A stretch of 64,000 nt of DNA, taken from NCBI GenBank assembly GCA_027625915.1, contig JANTQA010000036.1, positions 10,871,001 through 10,935,000 on the forward strand, given 5' to 3'. Both the position numbers and the translations under genes were made by a program. This document shows positions 13,901 through 26,323 of this stretch, one piece after another; the first letter of the stretch is position 1; every line of letters begins with the position of its first letter. Under the pieces are notes generated by a model that was not told the origin of the DNA, did not search any database, and saw only the letters and a list, made by a program, of their open reading frames with translations. This DNA is from Anaeramoeba flamelloides (taxonomy: Eukaryota > Metamonada > Anaeramoebidae).

Positions 13901-14126
13901 TCAAAATTTAAAAAAAATTAATTGCATTTATCGGTATCTATAATTTAATATTATACTTATTCATTGATAATAATTTTACTATATTTGTGAACATATTCAA
14001 AACCATAAACATAAAATAAAATCTCTTAATAATTTTAAACTTTGGATTTTTATTAATCCACTGAAAAAATCTGATTAGGTTATTAAACATTGATTAAAAT
14101 TACTCAAATTAAAAAATATTTCTTTA
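10982..14126. other. intergenic, no gene seen
   Basis: This holds AT-rich sequence, the second copy of a dispersed repeat (12540-12740), and a block at about 13470-13720 with a diverged match at 21350-21620 (shared pieces CTTTAAGAAAT.AATA.C and AGTTTCCTTTGATCA). Open frames here are short and of noise-like composition. The first part probably includes the promoter of the LCAT-like gene. Confidence 0.45.
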
Positions 14127-14547
14127 TGGTGGCGACAAATTTTCAAAAATAATTTCTTCATATTTCATCTTTTTTTGATATAATTATGTTTTTTTCATTA
14201 CCAGTAATACTTTTTGGTTGGCTTTACTGGGCCAGGTAACTTGGTAATATATTCAATGTTTTAAGCAATACTCTATCTCATTTAAAAAATTAAAGGAAGA
14301 TATTTGGATGAGAAACATTAAATGATAATCAAAAAATAATTTTGATCAAAAACCAAACAAGGCAAACAATCTAATATATATATTTATTAGATATAATAAA
14401 TTGTTTATTTTAAAACATTGAATATATTACCAAGTTACCTGGCCCAGTAAAGCCAACCAAAAAGTATTACTGGTAATGAAAAAAACACAATTATATCAAA
14501 AAAAGATGAAATATGAAGAAATTATTTTTGAACATTTGTCCCCACCA
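14127..14547. mobile_element. foldback MITE with TGGTGG termini, TA-flanked
   Basis: The left arm starts TGGTGGCGACAAATTTTC at 14127. The right arm ends at 14547 as its reverse complement. Arms of ~135 bp match closely, including the shared GGCCAGGTAACTTGGTAAT core, around a ~150 bp AT-rich loop. TA flanks each end (14125-14126 and 14548-14549). There is no coding capacity. It is a different family from the CAGTCAGTTTC MITE. Confidence 0.82.
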
Positions 14548-14759
14548 TAAAAAAAACATTTGCTAATTTTAATCTTTTGAATAATTTTAATTATAATAAA
14601 CACTATTGGTTAATAAAAGATCCTTGATTAAAAAAATTTTTTAAACATATTTTTCAATTTAAGTTGAAAATTCCAATTTTCCAGTAAGATTTTTTTTCAA
14701 TTTAATACTAAAAAATATGAATATTTTCTCATTCACAGAAAAGAAGTCATTTAATTATA

Positions 14760-15787
14760 AACTCAATTCCAAAAATTGGTACACACCTTCAAAATCAATT
14801 TAATTCCAAGAAAAGTGATATTTGACTCTTAAATAGAAACATTAGACATTAACAATCAATGTAAATAATGTTAAAGTTAATTATTTATCATTTTTTTTCA
14901 TTATTTTTGATTTTTGATTTTCAATAATTTTTTTGATTTTTTTGGATTCTTTTTTTTTCAAAACTTTTAGAAAATCTCAAAATCACTTTAAAATGAAATT
15001 TAAAAGTTTTCATTCTGATCACAAAAAAAAAATTTTTTTTCTCTCAATAAGAAAAAAGATTCTTTTTTTATCGAGAAAAAAATTTTTTGAAAAAAAATCA
15101 TGATATGGTGTGCTAAGCACATGGCCTACAAACATACCTTATTAAAATTAATGGAAGTGTGAATACTGAATGTATTATTAATGATATTATCAAAAAAATC
15201 AAATGTAATTCAACTCGTTAATTCAGAATATGGTGAGTTGAAATGGATTTTCCAAAAGGATGGAGCTTGTCCACATACGTCCAAAAAAAAACTCAAACTT
15301 ACTTAAATCGGGGATGTAATGTTCTGGACCATTGACCCCCAATTCCACAAATTTAAATCCAATTGGGAATTTATGGATACTAAACTGAAAAATTGTAACC
15401 AAAAAACGAAGAAGAATTTTTAAAATATTCACTAATGTATGGAATACTTTGAGTTGGGAAACCTAAAAAAATTAGTAAACTCTATATTTAAAACGATAGA
15501 TTTAGTTATCAAAAGACAAGCTGAATCTATTAATAGTTTTTATTAATTTTTCTTTCAATAAAAATGGATTTTTTGGTAACCGTGTTCCAAAAATAGGGGC
15601 ACACTTTTTTTTATTTTTTCATTTTTATTTTTCGAATTGAATTTTAAATTTACTATAAAATATATAAATAGTATTAATTAAATATTTTCGGGTCTTTTAT
15701 TATTTTAATGTTTAAGTATCATGTATTTTGGAGTATATTTTTATTAATGTAATTTATTTTTTGTGTCCCATTTTTTGGAATTGAGTT
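14760..15787 (+). mobile_element. decayed Tc1/mariner element
   Basis: Terminal inverted repeats AACTCAATTCCAAAAATTGG (14760 onward) and its near reverse complement (GTGTCCCATTTTTTGGAATTGAGTT, ending 15787) are flanked by TA. Inside, on the + strand at about 15100-15460, the remains of a Tc1/mariner transposase are readable. There is a block resembling the V..Y....W.FQ.DGA region (WIFQKDGACPHTSKK, where the Asp is the second catalytic residue). A frame-shifted block follows with VLDHWPPIP, the counterpart of the family's WP..SPDLNPIE, and then NEEEFLK. Stops and frame changes interrupt it, so it is inactive. The 1028 bp length is normal to short for the family. Confidence 0.8.
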
Positions 15788-16779
15788 TATTTTAAAAGTG
15801 TTTTAAATGTAACGAATATCTTTCAAAGAGGGAATCAATTATTTGGATTATAAAAGAATTATTTTTACTTTTAAATTCGAAAAAATATTTTTGATTTTTG
15901 ATTTTTCTGTTAGGTTTGTTTTAATTTTAGAAATAAACAGAAAATTTAATTAATTTTTGGTTCATTTCAAAAAAGTAAAAAAAAATCTGTATTATCTTTT
16001 CCAGAATTCAAAAGAATGAAGGAAAAGGTTGGGTTTTCATACATTTGTTTTATCTCTGAAAAAGTGCCTTTAGTTTTTTTTAATTTGAGAAGTAAAAAGA
16101 AAATTTTTGAAATTTTCTTTTAATTTCTTAAATTAAAAAAAAGCTAGGCACTTGACGACACTTGACGAATACTTTTCATTAGTTTTTTTTGTTTTTTTGA
16201 AATTAAAAAAAAATTTCAAAAAATTTTCTTTTTAATACTAAATTTAAAAAAAACCTAGGCACCCTATGACACTCGAAAGACACTTTCGTTGAGTTTTTTT
16301 TTGACTTTTTTGAAATAAATGGAAAATTTTTCTAATTTTTATATTATTCCAAAAAGTAAAAAAAAATGCTGTTAGGTTTTCCAGAATTTAAAAAAATAAA
16401 GTAAAATCTATTTGGCTTTACTTTATTCTTTTTAATTCTGGAAAACCTAGGCACTCTACGGACACCAAATATTTATCATCAGATATTTTTTTCACTTATT
16501 TGAGTTTTTTATGATGAGTAGAGTATTTCCAAAACTATTAGTTATTATATTATATATAAAAAATATCCTAAAGTTGAGTTTAAAGAAAATTCGATGTTAC
16601 AACAATTTAAAAATCATTTACCACAAAATAGACCTTGTATCTCGACTATAGACTTTATAAAATTGTATTACTATTAAAAATAATAAATACAACGGGCTCA
16701 AGAATTTTAAGAACTTGAATGTTGATTATATTGTGAATAAACTTTGATTAACAATCATGGAATGATAATCAAAGTAAAC
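15788..16779. other. intergenic, degenerate short repeats
   Basis: No gene is seen. From 16000 to 16480 there are several A/T-rich inverted pairs next to CTAGGCAC, GACACTTGACGA and CTCTACGGACAC phrases. They match the repeat family at 200-560 and 48640-48960. Confidence 0.45.
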
Positions 16780-17450
16780 TATTTTTCAGTCAAAGGGACC
16801 CAGTTGTAATGGATAAAATACTTATATTTAAAGGGTTTACATAGATATTAGAAGAAAAAATTTATTTTGGAAATTTTCAAAATTGAAATCATTTTTATCA
16901 TTTTTTCACATTTTTGTTTTTTTTTTAGATTTTTTTTTTAAACGCCTAATTCAGTTGCAAAAATTATTTATTGCAAGATCAATTATCACTTGGTAAAAAT
17001 GTGTTATTATAAGGTTATTGAAATCATGGAAATGATTGTTGAGAAATTATATTGATTTCTATTGCAATTCTATTCGTTCTTTGATCATGATATTTGTTTA
17101 ATAAATTTGAAAAATTTTTCACTTCATTTTCATTTTCTTTTTCAAATAGAGACCACAAATACCAACACACTTCATTTGGAGACTTGATTTCCAAAAGAAA
17201 AGTATGAAAAATGAAGTGAAAAATGTTTCATATTTAACATTCGAATGCCAGTAGAAGTTCAAAACGAACAGTGTTGTTTTTATCAATGCTATCCCTAAGA
17301 ATTTGAGTTTTTCAATTTTTAACAAAATTCATTGATTAATTAGTTTTCTTTCAGACATATATCGACTATTCTTTGAGGTGTATTATTCTGCTTATTTCTT
17401 ATTTGTTCTTCAATTGTCAATTATACAAAATAATTGATATTTCAAAAAAA
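16780..17450. repeat. dispersed repeat, partner at 55600-56087
   Basis: Several blocks appear in the same order in both places: a left block with TTTAAA.GGTTT.CAT, a middle block around CAATTATCACTT.GTAA and GTGTTATT.TAA.GTTAT, and a right block GTGT.TTATTCT.CTTATTTC.TATTTGT ending TAAAATAATTGATATTT. Identity is moderate and neither copy shows a convincing ORF. It is an old mobile element of unknown class. Confidence 0.55.
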
Positions 17451-17784
17451 CGTTGGAAGCTTTGAATGAAATAGAATTTAGTATTTCTGGCAAACTTGGA
17501 ATTTGAAATTTTATTTTTTCATACTAGTGATGTAAAGTTGAATTTTCCTGCTTTTAAAAAAGTGTTTTGGTGAATATTTTTGTAGATTAATGGTTAGGGG
17601 TTTTGAACGATTTTTTTGTTGATCATAAAGAACAAATAATTTGAGAAATGTAAGCCTAATTAAGAAATTATATTTTTTTAAGTTTAAAATAATTATTTTA
17701 ATTTTTTTCAAAATTTTGTAGATTTCTTATATACCCCACTGTTTTCAGAATTTTTGGTTTAATTTTTAAAAGTAGTCATAGTTT

Positions 17785-18245
17785 CAAAATAAATTGAACC
17801 AAATTTTCCTTCATTTTTTCCAAAAAAAGATTTATTTCTCAGGCAACTTTTTAAAATTTTAATAATCATCAAAGAAACTTACATTATTAACTCACCTTAT
17901 GGAATTGGGAACTTTGATGATTTATTTTGATTCTTGGCGAGGTGTGTTTTTTCGAAAGCCAAATGAAATTTTTGATCTTTTTATTTAGAAATTTACAATA
18001 CTATTTGTTGCAAAATAAATTGAACAAAATTTTCATTCAGCTTTCCAAAAAAAGATTGCATACATACACCAAGCTAAACTTTCAAATTGTTAAATTCTGA
18101 AAAGAAGTTAAATTATTAATTTATCTTTTAGAATTAAGGGCTTTGGATAATTTGTTTTGATTCTTGGAATATATTTTTTTTGGAAAGCTGAATGAAAAAA
18201 TTGATCTTTTTCTTCGACAATTAACAGTATATTTTAGTACACCCT
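17785..18245. repeat. two tandem diverged foldback units
   Basis: Two ~225 bp units lie head to tail (about 17785-18005 and 18009-18240). Each begins CAAAATAAATTGAAC.AAATTTTC and ends with the inverse of its own start (for example TTCAGCTTTCCAAAAAAAGAT against TTTTTTTGGAAAGCTGAA). Each unit is therefore a small inverted-repeat element, and one probably inserted beside the other. Confidence 0.6.
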
Positions 18246-18867
18246 CTTCACAGAAAATAAGATATCAACTCTTGTTAAAAGATAAATAATTTTTTTTAAA
18301 TAATTCAGAAATATGTTGAATTTTGAACTTTATCAAAATAAAGAAAATGTATCAAACTTTTAAAAACAATTATTCCTTTCTAAAAATATCTTTAAAAGCA
18401 AAGACCGATAATGCTGTAATCATATTTTTACTTCATTTTTCAATTTCCAGATAAGGTAAAATCTTTGGAATTTGCTATTAAATTTACTATTAGAATTTTT
18501 TTTTGAGTGGAATTGGTGTCTGAAATTAGACTTGTCTTTTAAGAAACTACACACACACTTAATATTGGTTACCTGAGAGAAGTGATAGGGATTGCATTTT
18601 ATCAAATTTCTTTCCCTTTGCTTTGGCGATATTGGTTTCAAGTTAGTCTATTTCTCATAATCTGCTTAAAAAAAAAAGGGAGGTATTAATTGAAATTCGG
18701 TTTCTCTCAATAAATTTGATTGAATAAGACAAAAAGACCGACCACAATTTATTACGAATTTTAAAATAAAGTTCAAGTAAAGCAATTTTTCAACGTTTTG
18801 TAATTTGTTATTTTTTATTAAAACTTTTTCATCTACTTGTAAATCAAATCTCAAACCAATAGACGCA

Positions 18868-19485
18868 ATGTTTTCAGCACTTCGCCAAAACGGAAAAAAC
18901 GAAACAACCCAGCAACAGGGTGCAAGTTCACAAAGCACAGAATATACCTTTACCCAAAATGAAAAGCTTATTACCTTATCGATCAATATCCCAATTGGCA
19001 CCCATTTAACAGATCTCGAATTAGAATTTCAAGAGCACTCTATCCGTGTGGGGATCTTGGGGCAAAAGCCAATGATTGAAGGAAAGCTTTTACATAGGAT
19101 CGATCCTACTCAAGTTTCATACTCTCTGGTCGAGTCCAACAGAGCACAAATCACCATAGAGGTGGGCATGGGTGAAAACTGGCCTGTTCTTGTTGGTGGG
19201 CCAAACGAATCCAATATTGATTCCCATTCAAGGTTTTTATTAGCAAAGCGCGCTGAGGAAGAGGGCGATTTAAACTCTGCTCTTCGGTGGCTATTGCAAG
19301 CCGCTGAGGAAGGACATTTCCAAAGTATCTTTAGGGTTGCTACAATCTACACAACCGATACTCGTTATCCCGTCCAAGTAGATAACGACAAGGCTCTCAA
19401 GTATTGGAAAATAGCAGCAGCTACCGGCCAAGGTGAATCGCTCTTTATGTAATTCTCTCTCCCTCTTGTTATTTTTATGCACAAA

Positions 19486-19521
<36 letters not shown>

Positions 19522-22500
19522 TCAGGATTTGCCTTTTACTTTTTTCTTTGTTTTTATTTTTTTTTTTTTTACATTTTTTTTTATGAGGTACAAACACAGC
19601 TTACTTTAAAGCATTATTCGTAAACAATTTTAAATTGGTTCGTTTTCTTTGTGATCAATTTCAACAAAAATCTGAACAAATTAGTTAATTTTAATAATTT
19701 TTTTTTAGCAAATTATTTTGAATGAATTGAATACAAATCTTTCAACAATACCCAAAAGAGAGTGTTTTAATAAATACAGCATTAAAAAAATTCAATTACA
19801 CTGTCTTCAGGAACTTTCAAATACTGTTAAATTCACAGTAAAAAATACCTAAATTTTCACTCTAAAGTTCAATAAGGAAGAGCCATGCTCTTCTCAAGAT
19901 TGACAATTTCAATTAACTTTGTGAAGATCCTTCATTTTTTCGACTAATTGCTGGGGTGTTTGGAAACAATTTGGGAATTTTAAATAAAAATTTTGATATC
20001 AGATTAGGAAAACGACAGTATGACAATGTTGCTAGAATTTCTATGCGCTTATATATTCAAAAAAAAGTTTGAAACTTTTTGGTTCAATTTCGATTTTTTT
20101 AGATCTTTCAAACCAACTTTCAAAAACATTTTTTTTGAATAATTGATATAAGGCTAAGCTTAAGTTAAATAGAAAAACCACTTAAGATTAGTTGATGCTA
20201 TTTAGACATTTGATCTATCAACAATTGTTGGTGAAATTTCAACAAATTTATCAATATAATTTTTTGTTCTGCTTGTTTCAAAATTTTGAACAATTTTTTA
20301 TTTTTTCGTTTTATTTTTTTTATTTTATTTGGTTCAAAAGGATTACTTATAAAAATATTAATACTAGGTAAACTTAAATGTACTTTTATATTACATTTGG
20401 AAAAATATAATAAATTGAGTTTTTTTTTATAGCCTATTTATAATTTTGGGTGTGTCCAAATTTTTGGAATGGAATTTATATTCTAAAATAAACACCATTT
20501 CAAAAATTGTGACTCACCTGAAATAATAAATTGAAATATATATCCTTTAGTTTTCAAAAATAACAAATAATTAAATCTGATTTGTAATTCACTTTTAAAT
20601 CATTCTAAACATAGAAAAGCCGGATATTTTCAAAATTAAAAAAAAATAAAACCAAAAACTTAAAAAATAATTGAATCACAAATATTGTAATGAGAATACA
20701 GATTTTTTATTATTTAACTTTCACTATTAAAAAAGTTAAGAAAAAGATTTTTTATGAATAAATATATACACTTTAAAAGACATTAAAGAGCCTCAATTTT
20801 CTTAGTGATTATCTGTCTTTTCAAAAGTTTTTTTTTTTTTCACATTATCTTTCGCAAAAAAAAAAAAAGAAAAAGAAATAAAGTAAAGTATAACAAAAGA
20901 AAAACAAAAATTTGAAAAGGAAAAAAAAAAAAAAAGAAAAAAATCAAAAAAGAACAAAAATTTTTAAAAGAAAAAGCAAAACTAAAAATTTGATCTAATT
21001 AGAAAAATTTGATTCTGATCTAAAAATTGAAATTTTTATTTTGTTAAAAATATGTGATAAAACGATCAAAACCACATCCAATAACATTATAAAGTTGCCA
21101 ACATTTTTTGAAAAATAGTTTACTTTACATTAAATAATAGTGATTAGCACTTTTCTGAAAACATTCAGATAATGGAATACAAAAAAAAAAAAAAAAAGAC
21201 GAAAAAATGAATCAAATTTTTTTCAAAAATCAAAATTATTTCCAAACTGAATCAAACTGCTGTATTTTTATTTGCTAAATTATTTTAGCTGTTTCCAAAA
21301 ATTTAAATTTTAGTTTAATTTACAATGTGATATTATAACTTAGACCAAATAAAATTTGAAGGTAAACCCATTTATTTTTTGAGAAAATTTTAAAAAGGAA
21401 TTGAGATTTGTTGAAAATTTTCTCAATTTTCCTCTCAGTTTTAATGTTTTTTTCAAAAGTTAATAATTTTCTCGATTTTTTTTGAGAAAAATTTTACATT
21501 TGATACTGATATTTTCAAAATTTCTTTTTTAATAATAGTACTTTAAGAAATCAATATCATATTTACTTTTTGTTTATTGTTAGGTTTCTTTGATCATTTA
21601 ATGTAGAGACCTTCTATAAAAAAGAAACATGGCCTTTAATTTGCATCACGGTTTTACCAAGTATAAACGGGTTATTTTAATAACAGTATGCTACTTTTCC
21701 ATTTCAGAAACTGTTTTTTTCAATATTAAAGCTAAAATTGAATCTCAACAAATTCTTTCAATATGTTTTCTATCTTTGGAGTTGCCATGTCAAACAAAAA
21801 GATTTTAAATCTTCGGTTGCTTTTCCGAAAGTTTTTCGGTGAAAAAAAGATGAGCAAACTCAAAGTTAGAATTTCCATGTCTTTAGACATAAAACAAAAA
21901 GTGTGAAAGATCTAGAATCCTTTTTTGGTCTATTCTAAAATTACAATACCCTTCTTGTTAAAAATCCAAGAAAAATTGTTACAAAATTTTAATTTGCTTT
22001 TCAGAAAAAAGTGAACAAAACCCCTTCATAAATTAACTTGAATTCAGAACACTAAATTTGAAAAAGTACGAAGATCCACAAAACTTTGTCTTGAAAAAAT
22101 TTTCAGAGGTTTTCAGAAATCTAAAATTTCCGAAAAAAAAAATATTTTTGAAAAACAAAAATTTTTTATCAATATTTAATCAAGTTGCTTACCTTGACAA
22201 AACAAATTGTAAACAAAAAAACAACCAAGATCTTTTAAGATCATCATTCTAAAAGTTAAAAAGAATTCTGAATATTTTTATTTCTTTTTGAAAAGGCAAA
22301 CCACAAAAATTATAGAAATCACAGAAATCACAGAAATCACAGAAACTTGAATCTCAAATTTTGATTAATTTTTTAATTTTGTTTTTTCTTATCCATATCA
22401 TCTTTCATTTATTAATAAATAGGGTTGGTTGCTTTTATTATAGTGGAACCGCCTGTTCCAAAGATTATGCCCAAGCAGTTGAATATTTTAATCAGGCAAT

Positions 22501-25500
22501 TCGTGCAGACTGCAAAGCTGCATATTTTAATTTAGGTTTAATTTATAATGAAGGTGGTTGGGGTGTAGAAAGAGACGATCAACTAGCTTTAAATAATTTC
22601 ATTAAAGCAACTGAAGCAGGAAATGTAGAAGCTATGATTAGAATAGGTAATTAACCAAATAATCTTTTTTTTTTTTTTATATTTTTGAAAGTAGATCTAT
22701 TTGATGTGAAGATTTTTTTTTTTTTTTTTTTTTAAGAAAATGAATTTTGTTCATTTTTTAAAGAATAATTGAATTAGAATATGTAGTTGCCAATTTTGTA
22801 TTTCAAACCATCAAGGTTTTTTTAAAACTCTTGAAAACTTTTGTTTGTTTTTTTTTAAAAAATAGGAGAGGTTCTGATGATATATATGCTTAAGTCATGA
22901 TAAAGTTATAAAAATCGCGATTATTTTTATCAAATCAGGATATTTTAAAAAATCGCAATATTCAATATTATCGCGAAAATATAACAAATCGCGATAATAT
23001 AACAAATTTTTATATTCTATAAAATCGCGATAATTATTGAAAAAATCCTGATAAATGTCAAAATATTACAATTAAAAAAGGAATCGCGATATAATAGCCA
23101 ATGAGTTTTTGGGCTAATTGAGAAATATTTTTACAAAGAAATTTTTTTTGATCAAAAAAACATTTTTTGTGATTAAAAGTTATTCTTTTAAAAAACAAAA
23201 AAACAGATACTTGATTCAATCAAGGATAAGATCAAAAAGTTTTATTTGTATTTTATTTTAATTTGGTTAACAAGCCTATCGATCCTTTTAGATCAATAAC
23301 AATAAGAACTAAAGATAAATAAATAATTTCTCAGTTAATCGTGGTGTTGAAAGTTGCCTTGAATAATAAGCTTCTAAAACAACCAATTCTTCACCTCGTT
23401 CTTTAAAGAATGTTTTCTTGGGTTAAAAACATTTTCAATTATTCTATGAAAGCCAAAAGGGGATATGTATAACTGTTTAAGCGCTTTCACAACAACCTAG
23501 CCACATTATCACCAATTATTAAGATTTTTTGGACAATTATTTTCTTTTTCTTATTCTTCTTTGAATATCTTTGTATTAGACAGAGAACACACATAGAGCT
23601 TAGAGGTTTTTCTTTGATTGATCACCAATAAGAAGGAAAATTACTCTTTATTCTTTATTGTTATTTAACTTGGAAAGGTAATAACTCCATTTTAAAAAAA
23701 CACATCTATTTTATATTCAAGTATATTGTTGAAATGGATTATTATTATTAGTTTGATCATAAAATTTGTTTGAGATTTTATATTTTGTAAAAAAAAAAAT
23801 GAAAAGAAAAAAAATTTTGTTTTTTTTTACTACAAACAAAGTCATTCTGTTTTTAAAAGTTTTCTGTCTTTCAAGATTTTCAAACACTTGAAGACAATTC
23901 ACAACACTTACAAACACTTTCAAACATTTTTAAAGAGAAAAACATTGCAAAAGTCAAGAGATTTTTTTTAAGGTGATTTCAAAAAAATAATTTTTCATTT
24001 TTTTTGGCGATAATTATTTTATCGCGATAATGTAGAATATCGTGATTTTATGATTTTTCGTGATAAAATGGGATTAATCACGATTTTTTTTTAATATTGT
24101 CATCAATTAATTGTTAATATCATGATAATATATGTTATCATCAAAACCTCTGGTATTTTGATCAAAAAACCAATAGAATTTCTCAGTAAAAAAACTAAGA
24201 GAAATTTTCATGGATTTTTCGATTTTTTTTTGAGAAATCAATACAAATTCTGCATAAGCAGAAAATGTAACGAAGCTTTTTTTGAAATTATTATTTTTGT
24301 TTCGAGAAATATAAAGAAAATTTATTAAAATTTCAACTTGATTTCTTATGAATAAAAAAAATCTAATGAGAAATAGGTTAAGCTATTTCCTAAAAAGCAG
24401 CGAAATGTATAATAAAATATCTCCAATTTTGGATCTCGAGTGATGATAAAATAATGTGCAGATTGGAGGATCAAGAGAGTGGTGAATAAAATAAGATATT
24501 TTAATGAATTCTGCCAAAAAATGGGACAATAAAGACTATACAAGGAACCAAAAAAAGTAAAATTCAGGTCTATTATTTTTTTTTCTTTTTTTGTGTCAAA
24601 TTCAAAAACGAAGAACAAAAATATTTTTTTAAAATAATCTGGAAAACAGATGACAATTGATAGCAGAACTGTTTTCTGAACTGTTTGTAAAAGCATTTTT
24701 TTTGTACTACATTTTTTTTTTTCTTTTTCTTTTTGATTTTCTTTTTGAAAGTTTTTGAAAGATCACCATTTTGGGCTATTTTGACTTCTGCTTTGTTGAA
24801 AATTTTCTTGTGATTTATGTAAGCTAAGCTTGTTTAAAAATTTCAATTTTTTAGATCTTTTAAAAAAAATACAAACAAACCAGTGTAATTAATTTTTAAA
24901 AAAATGAATTGGAAAGGGAACCAAGATATTTTCAAAAGATATCTTATGAAATCAAAATTAAACAGCGAAGACTTTTAACACAGAGCAAAGCCTGAGTATA
25001 TTTTTTTGTGAATCAGAGAAAGTCATAAAAAAAATAGTTATTATATTTTTTTTAGAAAAAAAAAAATAATATGATCAATAATCCATCAGAAGTTAGCACT
25101 ATCTTAGTACTAATTTTATACAGAGAAAAATTCACTCAATATTTTTTTTCTTCTCTTTGCAAAGAATACTACTTTTTTTGCCAAGAAATAAATATCTTTT
25201 GCTATTTTATTTTAATAAAATATATTACCTTTATTTTTTTTTAAATAAATACATCAATTTTTTATTTAATATTCATTTTTTTGTTAAAAGTCGACAAATT
25301 CAAATTTAAAAATCTTTTTGATCTACAATATTCACGAATTAATAACTTTTGAAATTGAAATATTTTTCATCTTTTCAAATTTTTCTTGTTTCAATTCTCA
25401 TAAAACTTTTTTACAATTTCTTTAACTGAATTAAAGAAATTAATAAAATAAATTAAAATATAATTTTGCTTAATATTTAAAAATCCCATTCAAAAAATTT

Positions 25501-26323
25501 GAAAATAATACTAAATGAAAATTAAACTCTTGACTTACGTTCAAAATAAACAAAACAAATAGTCACTCTTTCCCTTAAATGCTAACAAGTTTTTAATATT
25601 TTTGCTTTTGATTTTTTTTTTATTTTATCTCCTTGAAAAAAGAAAAATAAGATAAATAGTTCTTGTTACAATTCTTTGGATACATCAGAAATGGAATGTT
25701 CTATTCTAATACAATCCTTATTGAAAAATATTTTAAAAATAATTTCAGATTAAAAAAAAAAAAACTTGGTTACATATTGGAATGAATTAGAGTTTAATCT
25801 AAATAACTTTTGGCGAATTATTTTTAATTTCAAAAATTTTACTTTTGTATAATTGAATAATGATGTTTATTTCCCAATAATCTTATTACTATGACTTTTA
25901 TTATGATTACCATTACTTTTTTAATTTCCATTTATAGCATTAATGTATATTGAAGGCAAGGGTGTTGACAGGGATTTCCAAAAAGCAAGGCAGTTTATTG
26001 TTACAGCACATAAAATGAATCCATATCTCCAAATCCCACCAGAAATAATCACCATTTTGAATAAAGGGCAAGAAGCTTTTGAAGAAGATTTAAAAAATAC
26101 AAATGGGAAATCTCCCTTAGATTTTCTACAGCCAAAAACAAATGAAACACTAACAAAGAAACAACAGACTAATGAAATAGAAGATGAAGAAAACGAAAGG
26201 ATGGAACAATTACAATTATTTGATAAAAATCGAAAATTCCGTTGGTTGTTTTCTTTTGGTTCTTTGGCGGTTGTTTCAAGTTTTAGTTTATTATTAGCTT
26301 TGAAAAAAGACAAAAAAAAATAA
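18868..26323 (+). CDS. NudC-like CS domain + Sel1 repeats + tail anchor, 3 exons
   Basis: Exons 18868-19448, 22423-22646 and 25938-26323 join in phases 2 and 1 (donors GTAATT, acceptors AATAG and TATAG), giving about 396 residues. Residues 24-110 form a CS domain of the NudC/p23 type, a beta-sandwich that binds Hsp90 clients: EYTFTQNEKLITLSINIP, then VGILGQKPMIEGKL and a terminal WPVLV. Residues 119-300 hold about four Sel1-like repeats (examples SALRWLLQAAEEGH, KDYAQAVEYFNQAI, GKGVDRDFQKARQF), a helical protein-binding solenoid. The end has an acidic linker, a hydrophobic segment at about 370-389 and a KKDKKK tail, the layout of a tail-anchored membrane protein facing the cytosol. I infer a membrane-tethered co-chaperone adaptor. 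The introns are 2974 and 3291 bp and the second contains a mobile element. I chose the Met at 18868; an in-frame Met lies 21 codons upstream, but its leader is T/K/S-rich and looks untranslated. Confidence 0.82.
21350..21620. repeat. dispersed repeat in intron 1, partner at 13470-13720
   Basis: This is a diverged same-strand match to 13470-13720 with shared blocks GGTAAACCC, TTCAAAATTTCTTT-like and CTTTAAGAAAT.AATA followed by TTTCTTTGATCA. It has no coding sequence and lies in the first intron of the CS-Sel1 gene. Confidence 0.45.
22910..24095. mobile_element. ~1.2 kb intronic element with clustered ATCGCGAT motifs at both ends
   Basis: Within intron 2 of the CS-Sel1 gene, the left 190 bp (22912-23100) carries about six copies or near copies of the palindrome ATCGCGAT. 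The right 95 bp (24000-24090) carries about five (GCGATAAT, ATCGCGATAAT, ATCGTGAT, TCGTGATAA, ATCACGAT) in largely inverse arrangement. CG is rare elsewhere in the window, so the clustering is striking. The inside (23100-23990) shows no clear ORF. This resembles the subterminal transposase-binding repeats of large non-autonomous DNA transposons; exact ends and target duplication are not determined. Confidence 0.5.

Noticed and set aside
18578-18650. Possible minus-strand exon (NIAKAKGKKFDKM) with a GTAACC donor
   Set aside because: No start codon in phase, no partner exon in the repeat-filled sequence beyond, and it lies where the CS-Sel1 promoter is expected.
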